NCBI RefSeq assembly: GCF_900109095.1
Contig: NZ_FNYZ01000006.1
Location: 1 to 64,000 of the forward strand
Origin: Sphingobium sp. AP50
GTDB lineage: Bacteria; Pseudomonadota; Alphaproteobacteria; Sphingomonadales; Sphingomonadaceae
Direction: 5' to 3'
Length of the DNA stretch: 64,000 bases
Shown: piece after piece, positions 25,654-33,547 of the stretch
Layout of the letters: each line of letters starts with the position of its first letter
How positions within the stretch are numbered: the first letter of the stretch is position 1
Notes under the pieces: model-generated
Seen by the model: the letters and a program-made list of their open reading frames with translations, nothing else
Databases searched by the model: none
Told to the model about the DNA's origin: nothing
Translations under genes and position numbers: made by a program

Positions 25654-26308
25654 AGAATTCGATTTCGAGTTCGGCCATCTCTTCCGGTTCGGCGCGCGCG
25701 GCATCGATCCATTCGCGCATCAGCGGCCAGTTGTTGATCGTCTGGCAATAGGCGGCCGAGGTCTGCGTCACCGGGACGGCATAGGTCAGGAAGCGCTGCG
25801 CCACCGGGGCGAACATGGCGTCCGCGACAGTTGGCGTATCGCCGAATAGCCAGGGGCCGCCATAGCTGTCCAGACATTCCAGCCAGATGGTTTCGATCCG
25901 CTCGATATCCGCTTTCGCACCGGAGAAGATCGGGAAGCGGGCGTGGCGCACCTTCAAATTCATCGGCAGGGCGGACCGCAGATTGGCGAAGCCCGAATGA
26001 ATTTCGCCCGACACCGACCGGCAATGGGCGCGGGTGATACGGTCGGCCGGATACATGGCGGCCCGCGGATAAAGCTCATGCAGATATTCGGCGATCGCCA
26101 GCGTGTCCCAGACGCTCGCCCCTTCATGGGTGAGGCGCGGGACCAGTACGGAAGGGGAGAGGAGGAGCAGTTCGGCCCGGTTCTCGGGATCGTCGAGCGC
26201 GACCGGTTTTTCCTCCACCTTCAGCCCCGCAAGGCGGCACAAAAGCCATCCGCGCAGCGACCAGGACGAATAATTCTTACTGGATAGAGTGAGTTCCGCG
26301 ACAGCCAT
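25652..26308 (-). CDS. Glutathione S-transferase family protein
   Basis: 218 residues with an N-terminal thioredoxin-like domain (LTLSSKNYSSWSLRGWLLC; Ser rather than Tyr near the usual active site). The glutathione-binding PRLTHEGASVWDTLAIAEYL segment carries the conserved cis-proline and the W/S-D-x-x-A-I block. An all-helical C-terminal domain follows (PTVADAMFAPVAQRFLTYAV). The substrate is unknown; bacterial members often act in detoxification. It lies downstream of nothing obvious on its strand and is divergent from phaZ. Confidence 0.88.
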   Translation of the reverse strand: MAVAELTLSSKNYSSWSLRGWLLCRLAGLKVEEKPVALDDPENRAELLLLSPSVLVPRLTHEGASVWDTLAIAEYLHELYPRAAMYPADRITRAHCRSVSGEIHSGFANLRSALPMNLKVRHARFPIFSGAKADIERIETIWLECLDSYGGPWLFGDTPTVADAMFAPVAQRFLTYAVPVTQTSAAYCQTINNWPLMREWIDAARAEPEEMAELEIEF

Positions 26309-26349
26309 GGCTACCCTCCCGCTTTAGTCCAACGTCCCATTAATGGTGA

Positions 26350-26358
26350 TGCAGTGCA
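26350..26358. promoter_or_regulatory. Palindrome tgcagtgca upstream of phaZ
   Basis: TGCA repeats around a central G, 77 bases before the phaZ start, within gatgcagtgcaacacaaa. PHA regulators of the PhaR type are known to bind TGC/GCA-rich palindromes near phasin and PHA genes, so this is a candidate operator. Nothing else supports it. Confidence 0.3.
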
Positions 26359-26434
26359 ACACAAAAAGCCTGTATAGCGTTTCAGCAAAATACCGATTCG
26401 GTTCGCGCACACAGATCAAGGCTTTTTTGTTATC

Positions 26435-27658
26435 ATGCGTATGCTTTACAGTGGTTATCAGGCCTGGAACGACATGCTGGCTCCCGCTCGTCTGGGCGCG
26501 CAATGGGCACTGGGCATGCGGGACAAGATGGGGCCGATGGCCGACTGGGCGATGCCGCGGCGCATGTTCGCGCTGATGGATGTGTTCGAGGGCGCCAAGC
26601 TGACCCACAAGCGGCCCGCCTACGCCATTCATACTGTGACCAGCGGCAATGCCGAGGTGTCGGTGCGCGAGGAGATTGCGCTCGACCTGCCGTTCGGCGA
26701 CCTGCTGCACTTCGTTAAGGATGATGTGGAGGCGCACCAGCCCAAGGTGCTGGTGGTGGCGCCGATGTCCGGGCATTTTTCGACGCTGCTGCGTAGCACC
26801 GTGGCGACGCTGCTGCGCGACCATGATGTCTACATCACCGACTGGAAGAATGCGCGCGACGTGCCGCTGGAGGCCGGGCGCTTCGGCTTCGACGACTATG
26901 TCGACTATGTGATCCGCTTCCTGCAGGAACTGGGCGAAGGCGCCCATCTGGTGTCGGTATGCCAGCCCTGCGTCCCGGCGCTGGCGGCGGTGGCGCTGAT
27001 GTCGGAGGACAAGGACAAGGCGACGCCCAAGTCGATGACGCTGATGGGGGGGCCGATCGATCCCAATGCGGCGCCGACCGTGGTTAATGATCTGGCCAAT
27101 GAAAAATCGATCAAATGGTTCGAGGAGAACCTGATTTCCGTCGTGCCGTTCCGCTATGCCGGGCGCGGGCGCGAAGTCTATCCGGGCTTCCTGCAACTGT
27201 CGGCCTTCGTATCGATGAACATGGAGCGCCATGGCGCGACCCATCGCGAGCTTTACCAGTTGCTGGCCGATGGCAAGACGGTCGAGGCGGATCGGATCAA
27301 GACTTTCTACGAGGAATATTTCGCGGTTCTGGACATGACCAAGGAATTCTACCTCGAAACCGTGGACATGGTGTTCCAGCGCACCTTGCTGTCCAAGGGC
27401 GAACTGACCGTCCGAGGCCGCACGGTCAATCCGGGCGCGATCCGCAAGACGGCGCTGCTGACGGTCGAGGGCGAGAAGGACGATGTCTGCGCCGTTGGCC
27501 AGACCTCTGCCGCGCATGGCCTGTGCACTGGGCTGCGCCCGCATCTCAAGCGCCATCACCTTCAGCCGGGAGTCGGCCATTATGGCGTCTTTTCCGGTAG
27601 CAAATGGGAAAAGCAGGTCTATCCGCAGGTGCGGAACATGATCCTGGCGATGAACTGA
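26435..27658 (+). CDS. phaZ: Intracellular polyhydroxyalkanoate depolymerase
   Basis: 407 residues of the intracellular PHA depolymerase family (PhaZ1 type), which mobilises storage polyester to 3-hydroxyalkanoate. The nucleophile motif is SVCQPC with Cys176 in place of a serine, as in Ralstonia-type i-depolymerases. The family blocks VAPMSGHFSTLLRSTV, DVYITDWKNARDVP, PVLMGGPID-like (LMGGPIDPNAAPT) and the C-terminal HLQPGVGHYGVFSG with catalytic His are present. No signal peptide. The phaC synthase is not in this window. Confidence 0.93.
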   Translation: MRMLYSGYQAWNDMLAPARLGAQWALGMRDKMGPMADWAMPRRMFALMDVFEGAKLTHKRPAYAIHTVTSGNAEVSVREEIALDLPFGDLLHFVKDDVEAHQPKVLVVAPMSGHFSTLLRSTVATLLRDHDVYITDWKNARDVPLEAGRFGFDDYVDYVIRFLQELGEGAHLVSVCQPCVPALAAVALMSEDKDKATPKSMTLMGGPIDPNAAPTVVNDLANEKSIKWFEENLISVVPFRYAGRGREVYPGFLQLSAFVSMNMERHGATHRELYQLLADGKTVEADRIKTFYEEYFAVLDMTKEFYLETVDMVFQRTLLSKGELTVRGRTVNPGAIRKTALLTVEGEKDDVCAVGQTSAAHGLCTGLRPHLKRHHLQPGVGHYGVFSGSKWEKQVYPQVRNMILAMN

Positions 27659-27708
27659 TCGGCGGCAATCCGCTGCCAATCAGATCAGGCGCGATAGGAA
27701 AGCTACGC

Positions 27709-27752
27709 CTTAACTTCGCATATTTCCCGCGAAACGTGACATTTTCTGGCGC
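27709..27752. repeat. Dispersed element with core ttcgcatatttcccg (copy 2)
   Basis: Reads cttaacttcgcatatttcccg, then tgacatttt...gcgcg, matching the first two blocks of the copies at 17611 and 38154. The third block (cctgatcctatcgg) is not present after it. A partial reverse-complement-like string (gatcaggcgcgatagg) lies just upstream at about 27684-27699. The element lies between phaZ and the phosphoesterase. Confidence 0.7.
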
Positions 27753-27872
27753 GTGTAGGAAATCATGTTGCGTGGATAGATAGAGGTGGACGATGGGAAA
27801 GAGCCGTTAGGCATTGCCGCTTATCACCCTTTGTAGGACAGGATGGCCGCGGCCGCCCGGCAGGATGATCCG

Positions 27873-28607
27873 ATGCGCATAGCGGTTCTTTCCGACATTC
27901 ATGGCAATCTTATTGCGTTGAATGCCGTACTGGCGGACGTCGCCGCGCGCGGTGTCGAACGGATCGTCAATCTGGGCGATATCCTGTCGGGGCCGCTCTG
28001 GCCCTGCGAGACGGCGGATCGGCTGATGGCATGGGAACTGCCGACGATCCGGGGTAATCATGAGCGGCAATTGCTGACGCAGCATCGGGACAGAATGGGC
28101 CTGTCTGATGGCTATGCCGCGTCGGTGCTGGAACCCCGGCATTGCGACTGGATCGCCAGCCTGCCCGATAGCCTGTGGATCGCGCCGGACGTGCTGATGG
28201 TCCATGGCGCGCCGGGCGATGACCTGTGTTACTGGCTGGAAAGCCTGGAGGGCGGGCAGGTGTGCGCCGCGACGACGGAAGAGATCGAGGCGCGGGCAGG
28301 AGGCGTGGATGCGCCGTTGATCCTGTGCGGCCATACCCATATTCCGCGCGTCCACCGGCGGCCGGGTGGTGGCCTGATCGTCAATCCGGGCAGCGTCGGC
28401 CTGCCGGCCTATGGCGACGATCATCCCGTACCGCACAAGGTGGAGACGGGTTCGCCACATGCGCGCTATGCCATCGTCGAACGGATCGGCGATGAATGGC
28501 AGGCCGAGTTGATCGCCATCGACTATGATTGGGAGGCGGCGGCGCAGGCAGCGGAGCTGCGCGATCGGCTCGATTGGGCTGTCGCCCTGCGGACAGGCCG
28601 CGTCTAA
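27873..28607 (+). CDS. Metallophosphoesterase (calcineurin-like, YfcE-type)
   Basis: 244 residues. The five metal-binding blocks of the calcineurin-like superfamily appear in order: SDIHGNL, GDILSGP, GNHERQL, VHGAPGDD and GHTHIPRV. It therefore hydrolyses a phosphoester in the cytoplasm, with two metal ions; the natural substrate is not predictable. The start at 27873 (MRIAVLSDIHGN) matches the family; an in-frame ATG 30 bases earlier would add an unconserved tail. The MFS gene follows on the same strand 39 bases later. Confidence 0.88.
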   Translation: MRIAVLSDIHGNLIALNAVLADVAARGVERIVNLGDILSGPLWPCETADRLMAWELPTIRGNHERQLLTQHRDRMGLSDGYAASVLEPRHCDWIASLPDSLWIAPDVLMVHGAPGDDLCYWLESLEGGQVCAATTEEIEARAGGVDAPLILCGHTHIPRVHRRPGGGLIVNPGSVGLPAYGDDHPVPHKVETGSPHARYAIVERIGDEWQAELIAIDYDWEAAAQAAELRDRLDWAVALRTGRV

Positions 28608-28646
28608 GCGCATTGCGCCGCCGGTCTGGCCGTCTATATCGGCCCC

Positions 28647-30317
28647 ATGGACAGCGCGACCCAGATTCCGCCCGAAGCGGCTCCGTCCCCTTTTTCCATT
28701 CCGGTTTTTCGCGGTATCTGGACCGCCAGCCTTGCCTCCAACTTCGGCGGCCTGATTCAGTCGGTCGGCGCGGCGTGGATGATGACGTCGCTGTCCGCTT
28801 CGCCGGTGCTGATCGCGCTGGTGCCGGCGGCGACCACATTGCCGATCATGCTGCTGTCGCTCTGGGCTGGCGCGGTGGCCGACAATCTGGACCGGCGCAA
28901 GGTGATGATCCTCTGCCAGTCGGCGATGCTGCTGACATCGGCTTTGCTGGCGGCGACGGCCTGGGCCGGGCTGATCACGCCCTGGCTGCTGCTGGGCTTC
29001 ACCTTTGCATTGGGGTGCGCGACCGCGATTAACGGCCCTGCCTGGCAGGCTTCGGTGGGGGATATGGTGCCGCGCACGATCTTGCCCAGCGCGGTGGCGA
29101 TGAATTCCATGGGCTTCAATCTGGCGCGCAGCGTCGGGCCGGCACTGGGCGGCGTGATCGTCGCGGCGGCAGGCGCGGCGGCGGCCTTTCTGGTCAATGC
29201 GATCAGCTATGTCGGCTTGTTGTTCGTGCTGGCGCGCTGGCGGCCGGACCTGCCGCCCAAGCTGCTGCCGCGCGAACGGCTGGGTGTGGCGATGGTGGCG
29301 GGCGTGGGCTATGTCGCTGCATCGCCCAAAATCAAGCTGGTGCTGCTGCGCGCAGGCGCCTTCGGTATTGGCGCTGCCGCCGTGTCGGCGCTGATGCCGC
29401 TGGTCGCGCGCGATGTGCTGGGCGGCGGGGCGCTGACATTCGGTGTGACCAGCGGTGCGTTCGGCATCGGGGCGGTGATGGGCGCGCTGTCCAGTCGGAC
29501 GCTGCGCGCGCGTTTTTCGATCGAGACGATCGTGCGGTCCGCCGCGCTGACTTTGGCGCTAGGGACTGCGTTGACGGCGGCAAGTCCCTGGCTGGCGCTG
29601 GCGATCCTGGGCTATATGCTCGCCGGGGCCGGCTGGGTGCTGGCGCTGTCGACCTTCAACGTGTCGGTGCAGATGTCGGCGCCCCGCTGGGTGGTGGCGC
29701 GCGCGGTCGCGCTCTATCAGATGATCGCCTTTGGCGGGATGGCGGGCGGCGCCTGGCTGTTCGGCTGGATATCGGAACATCATGGTGTGGTCGTCGGCCT
29801 GTATGCGGCCGCGTCGACGCAATTTGTGGCGGCGATGCTGGGTTTCTGGCGGCCGCTGCCGCAGGTGGGCGACGATAATCTGGACCCGCGCGGCGACTGG
29901 CATGAGCCGGACACGATCATCCCGATCGAGCCGCGCAGCGGGCCGGTGGTCATCACCATCGAATATCATATTCCGCCCGGTTCTATCGTGCCGTTCCTGA
30001 CGGCGATGAGCGAGCGTCGCCGCATCCGTCGGCGCGATGGCGCCCATGGCTGGCAATTGCTGCGCGATCTGGGCGAGCCCGACCTGTGGGTCGAGCGCTA
30101 TCATGTGTCGACCTGGCTGGATTATGTGCGCCATAACCAGCGGCGCACCGTGGCCGACATCGCCAATAGTGAGGCGATTGCCGCCCTCCATGCCGGGCCC
30201 GACGCGCCGGTCGTGCATCGGCGGCTGGAACGGCAGACCGGATCGCTGCCGATCAGTCGCGCGCCGGATGCCCGCGAAATGAGCGATGCCATGACCGACC
30301 CCACCCGCTCAAGCTGA
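28647..30317 (+). CDS. MFS exporter (EntS-like) with C-terminal ABM-like domain
   Basis: 556 residues. The first ~410 form a 12-helix major facilitator of the MFS_3 group, which includes the enterobactin exporter (IWTASLASNFGGLIQSVGAA; LWAGAVADNLDRRKVMI is the conserved loop 2-3; LVNAISYVGLLFVL). The last ~130 residues (VVITIEYHIPPGSIVPFLTA onward, with LWVERYHVSTWLDYVRHNQR) match a dimeric alpha-beta barrel of the antibiotic-biosynthesis-monooxygenase type, a fusion known in this transporter group. The cargo is unknown. The stop codon touches the convergent MocA-like gene (next base). Confidence 0.88.
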   Translation: MDSATQIPPEAAPSPFSIPVFRGIWTASLASNFGGLIQSVGAAWMMTSLSASPVLIALVPAATTLPIMLLSLWAGAVADNLDRRKVMILCQSAMLLTSALLAATAWAGLITPWLLLGFTFALGCATAINGPAWQASVGDMVPRTILPSAVAMNSMGFNLARSVGPALGGVIVAAAGAAAAFLVNAISYVGLLFVLARWRPDLPPKLLPRERLGVAMVAGVGYVAASPKIKLVLLRAGAFGIGAAAVSALMPLVARDVLGGGALTFGVTSGAFGIGAVMGALSSRTLRARFSIETIVRSAALTLALGTALTAASPWLALAILGYMLAGAGWVLALSTFNVSVQMSAPRWVVARAVALYQMIAFGGMAGGAWLFGWISEHHGVVVGLYAAASTQFVAAMLGFWRPLPQVGDDNLDPRGDWHEPDTIIPIEPRSGPVVITIEYHIPPGSIVPFLTAMSERRRIRRRDGAHGWQLLRDLGEPDLWVERYHVSTWLDYVRHNQRRTVADIANSEAIAALHAGPDAPVVHRRLERQTGSLPISRAPDAREMSDAMTDPTRSS

Positions 30318-30917
30318 TCAGTCGGGCGTTACCGATTTCCGGCCGGTCAGGTCTTCGGGCGTATCGATATCGTGCAGGATGGCGCCGGTCGTTTCGATCT
30401 GAAGCCCGTGGCTGAGCAAGGCGCGCGCACCCTGATCGCCCTTTAGCGCCAGCAATTCGGGGAAATGCTTACGCCCGATGAAGGCGGGGGGCGAGGAGGA
30501 GAAACTGTCGGTACTGGCGACGACGGAGCGTATGTCCTCAGCGGCCAGGCAGATGCGATTATAATGACTGGGCGGCACATCGGGCATGTCGGCCAAACAG
30601 ATAAGGATGCCGCGTATCTTCTCGTCGGGCAGCACATGTTCGACCGCGCGGACGATGCTGCCCGATATGCCATCTTCGGGCCGGTCATTGACCAAAATCG
30701 TATAGCCGCGCCGGTCGAGCTTGCGATGGAGGACCGGCGCAAATTCGATCGGCCGCACCACGGCGACCAGTTCGGCAAAGGCCATGGAGGCGACGGTTTC
30801 CAGCGTATGCGCCGCCACCGGCTTTCCCCGCAGGTCGGCCATCAACTTGTCTTCCTCACCGAAACGGGATGAGGTGCCGGCTGCCAATAGGACGGCAGCG
30901 ATTTTTTCTGTGCGCAT
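30318..30917 (-). CDS. MocA-like nucleotidyltransferase
   Basis: 199 residues. The N-terminal nucleotide-binding loop LLAAGTSSRFGEEDKLM and the metal-binding ICLADMPDVPP are those of the MobA/MocA superfamily, which attach CMP or GMP to molybdopterin. The close spacing of motifs is more like MocA (CMP transferase for xanthine dehydrogenase-type enzymes). The GTP cyclase moaA is at 1.7-2.7 kb, so molybdenum cofactor synthesis is plausible, but the target dehydrogenase is not visible. The ATG at 30917 (MRTEKIAAVLLA) fits the family start. Confidence 0.8.
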   Translation of the reverse strand: MRTEKIAAVLLAAGTSSRFGEEDKLMADLRGKPVAAHTLETVASMAFAELVAVVRPIEFAPVLHRKLDRRGYTILVNDRPEDGISGSIVRAVEHVLPDEKIRGILICLADMPDVPPSHYNRICLAAEDIRSVVASTDSFSSSPPAFIGRKHFPELLALKGDQGARALLSHGLQIETTGAILHDIDTPEDLTGRKSVTPD

Positions 30918-31068
30918 GAATATCTTACGGCGTGACTTATAGTTGTGGCGATCCCTGTGGGAGCGATGTGCCACCGCAGCGATCTTGTGTCCAGTCACCC
31001 CGAAAGGGCTGGCCATCGCTGGGGCGAGACGCCATATGCGGACCAATTGATGGAAGGAGCGCCTGTTC

Positions 31069-31674
31069 ATGGCATGTGAACTCGAAGCCGAAAGCGTCGG
31101 CGTAAGCAAGGAACCGGTCCCGGCGGAGGTCCAGGACGCGATCCGCACGCTGATCCGCTGGTCCGGCGATGCTCCCGAACGCGAAGGGCTGCTGGAAACG
31201 CCCGAGCGCGTCGCGCGGGCGTGGAAGGAATATTGCCGCGGCTATGGCGACGATCCGGCCTATCATCTGTCGCGCATCTTCCATGAGGTGGGCGGCTATG
31301 ACGATGTCGTGCTGCTCAAGGATATTCCGTTTCAGTCGCATTGCGAACATCATATGGCGCCGATCGTGGGGAAGGCGCATATCGCCTATCTGCCGGGCCA
31401 ATATGTGGTGGGCATTTCCAAGCTGGCCCGCGTTCTGCATGCCTTTGCCAACCGGTTGCAGGTGCAGGAGAGGCTGACGTCCGAAGTCGCCAACTGCATT
31501 CAGGAGCATCTGAAGCCGCAGGGCGTGGCTGTGGTGATCGAGGCGACCCATGGCTGCATGACCGGGCGCGGCGTGCGGACGCCCAATGTGATCATGAAGA
31601 CCAGCCGGATGCTGGGCGTGTTCCGCGACGATGAAAAGTCGCGCGAGGAAGTGCTGAAGCTCATCGCTTCATGA
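31069..31674 (+). CDS. folE: GTP cyclohydrolase I
   Basis: 201 residues. Type I enzyme, first step of folate/pterin synthesis (GTP to dihydroneopterin triphosphate). The zinc site is visible: FQSHCEHHM (Cys and His) and EATHGCMTGRG (second Cys). Family blocks: LETPERVARAWKE, IAYLPGQYVVGISKLARVL, FANRLQVQERLT. Good ribosome site GGAAGGAG nine bases before the ATG. Overlaps the next gene by four bases (ATGA), so it is translationally coupled to a pteridine reductase-like SDR. Confidence 0.97.
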   Translation: MACELEAESVGVSKEPVPAEVQDAIRTLIRWSGDAPEREGLLETPERVARAWKEYCRGYGDDPAYHLSRIFHEVGGYDDVVLLKDIPFQSHCEHHMAPIVGKAHIAYLPGQYVVGISKLARVLHAFANRLQVQERLTSEVANCIQEHLKPQGVAVVIEATHGCMTGRGVRTPNVIMKTSRMLGVFRDDEKSREEVLKLIAS

Positions 31675-32510
31675 GTGAAGCGGAAGAACCTGCCTATCGG
31701 CCGCTGGGCAAGGCGCGGAGCGATGCGGTGCCGGTCGGCGCGCCGCTGGCGCCCAAGCGGCTGGCGCTGGTCACGGGCGGGCACCGGCGGCTGGGCGGCA
31801 TCATCGCCGCGACATTGGCGAAGGCGGGGCATTCGCTCGCCATTCACGGCAGCCATGACACGCGGCTCGATTCTCATCTGGCGCTGACGCTGGAAGAGGA
31901 AAAGACCGAGTGGGATGGCTTCGTCGTCGATTTCGCCGATCCCGAAGGAGCGGAGGAACTGATCGCCAAGGTGGCGGAACGCTTCGGTCGTCCGCCCGAC
32001 ATATTGGTGAACAGCGCCGCCATTTTCGGGCAGGATCGGCTGGAAACGGTGACGGCCGACGATCTGATGCGTCATTATGCCGTCAATTGCGCGGCGCCGA
32101 CGATGCTGACCAAGGCCTTTGCGACGATCCCTGCTGGTGCAGGGGACCGGTGCATCGTCAACATCCTGGACCAGCGGATCGACCATCCCCATGCCGACCA
32201 GTTCGCCTATACCCTGTCCAAGCTGGCGCTGGCGGGGCTGACTCGGACCAGCGCCGCCAGTCTGGCGCCACGAGTGCGGGTCAATGCGGTCGCGCCGGGG
32301 CTGACGATCGCGACGCCGGATTATGACGAGGCGCAGATGGAACGACTGGGCGAGATGATGCCGCTCGCCCGTCTGCCGCAGGCGGAGGAGATTGCGCAGG
32401 CGGTGCTCTATCTGACCAATGCGACCGCTATGACCGGCCAGACCCTCTATGTCGATGGCGGCGCGCATCTCAAAAGCTATGATCGCGATTTCATGCATTT
32501 GTGCCGATAG
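31671..32510 (+). CDS. FolM-like SDR (dihydromonapterin/dihydrofolate reductase type)
   Basis: 279-residue short-chain dehydrogenase. The nucleotide-binding loop is TGGHRRLG (residues 35-42), the TGxxxRxG pattern of FolM and trypanosome PTR1 rather than the usual TGxxxGxG. This form prefers NADPH and acts on pterins. The catalytic pair is Y180 and K184 (YTLSK), with D/N upstream (NILDQRIDHPH). Placement immediately after folE supports a role in reduced pterin or folate supply. The first ~28 residues are an extension not usual in SDRs. Substrate is inferred, not proven. Confidence 0.85.
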   Translation: MSEAEEPAYRPLGKARSDAVPVGAPLAPKRLALVTGGHRRLGGIIAATLAKAGHSLAIHGSHDTRLDSHLALTLEEEKTEWDGFVVDFADPEGAEELIAKVAERFGRPPDILVNSAAIFGQDRLETVTADDLMRHYAVNCAAPTMLTKAFATIPAGAGDRCIVNILDQRIDHPHADQFAYTLSKLALAGLTRTSAASLAPRVRVNAVAPGLTIATPDYDEAQMERLGEMMPLARLPQAEEIAQAVLYLTNATAMTGQTLYVDGGAHLKSYDRDFMHLCR

Positions 32511-32597
32511 GCGCGGCAGTTTTGCGCGCTGGATGGGGGCTGGCGCAGCGTCGCCGACGCCCATAGAGCGGTTGCCAACGGATAAAGGGAGATGGCT

Positions 32598-33377
32598 ATG
32601 ACCTATGAAACGATCCTGGTCGAACAGCGCGACGCGGTGACGCTGATCACGCTCAACCGGCCGCAGGCGTTGAACGCGCTCAACAGTCAGGTACTCAAGG
32701 ATCTGAGCGCCGCCTTTGCCGCCTATGACGCCGATCCGGCCCAGCGCTGTGCGGTGCTGACGGGCAGCGGCGAAAAGGCGTTCGCGGCAGGCGCGGACAT
32801 CAAGGAAATGGTGGAGAAGGACGCGGCCGACTTCTTCCTTCAGGATTTCTTTTCCGGCTGGCAGACGGGCGTGGTCGCGACCCGCAAGCCGTGGATCGCA
32901 GCGGTGCAGGGTTTTGCGCTGGGCGGCGGGTGCGAACTGGCGATGATGGCCGATTTCATTCTGGCGGGTGACACGGCGAAGTTCGGCCAGCCTGAAATCA
33001 AGCTGGGCGTGGCGCCGGGCATGGGCGGATCGCAGCGCCTGACCCGCGCGGTGGGCAAGGCCAAGGCGATGGAAATGTGCCTGACCGGCCGGATGATGGA
33101 CGCGGCCGAAGCCGAGCGGGCTGGGCTGGTGAGCCGGGTGGTGCCGGCAGCGGAATTGCTGGACGAGGCGATCAAGACCGCCACCAGCATCGCCGCGATG
33201 CCGCCCATGGCCAGCATGATCAACAAGGAACTGGTCAATGTCGCGTTCGAGACGGGGCTGGCGCAGGGCATCCTCACCGAACGCCGCCTGTTCCAGATAC
33301 TGACCGCGACGGAAGACAAGAAGGAAGGCATGACCGCCTTTGTCGAGAAGCGGCCGGGCGTCTGGAAAGGGCGCTAA
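32598..33377 (+). CDS. Enoyl-CoA hydratase
   Basis: 259 residues of the crotonase family. The oxyanion-hole blocks are [10 protein letters not shown] and [15 protein letters not shown], and the two catalytic glutamates lie in GCELAMM and in [14 protein letters not shown], as in EchA/FadB-type hydratases. The ATG at 32598 is preferred over 32592 because GGGAG stands six bases upstream of it. It could be the methacrylyl-CoA hydratase step of the valine pathway encoded 4 kb downstream, but the general short-chain hydratase role cannot be excluded. Confidence 0.9.
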   Translation: MTYETILVEQRDAVTLITLNRPQALNALNSQVLKDLSAAFAAYDADPAQRCAVLTGSGEKAFAAGADIKEMVEKDAADFFLQDFFSGWQTGVVATRKPWIAAVQGFALGGGCELAMMADFILAGDTAKFGQPEIKLGVAPGMGGSQRLTRAVGKAKAMEMCLTGRMMDAAEAERAGLVSRVVPAAELLDEAIKTATSIAAMPPMASMINKELVNVAFETGLAQGILTERRLFQILTATEDKKEGMTAFVEKRPGVWKGR

Positions 33378-33404
33378 GCCTTTCATAATATTTTGATTAT
33401 CTCG

Positions 33405-33534
33405 CCACGGACTGAGAAATTCTCATTGGTCCGTGGTGGAGTTGCCCGGCACTCTCGTTTCACAAGAAAACGCGACAAGTCATGGGGAGAGGCGCACCGT
33501 CCGGTGCGACCTCTCTGCCATCGCGTTGTGAAAC
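33405..33534 (+). promoter_or_regulatory. Structured leader of the TonB receptor-dipeptidase operon
   Basis: Hairpin A: ccacggac (33405-33412) with gtccgtgg (33429-33436), containing an inner tgaga/tctca stem. Structure B: gtttcacaa (33457-33465) with ttgtgaaac (33526-33534), then cgcga (33471) with tcgcg (33521), then gagagg (33487) with cctctc (33510), then cgcacc (33493) with ggtgcg (33503) and loop gtcc. Structure B ends one base before the ribosome site GGGAG (33536-33540), so folding could control translation of the receptor. No known riboswitch consensus was recognised. Confidence 0.6.
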
Positions 33535-33547
33535 AGGGAGCCTTTGA

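Noticed and set aside
33405..33436. Possible TPP riboswitch because of CTGAGA in the first hairpin
   Set aside because: The ctgaga string occurs, but the other TPP consensus parts (ACCTGAT, GGATAATGCC) are absent.
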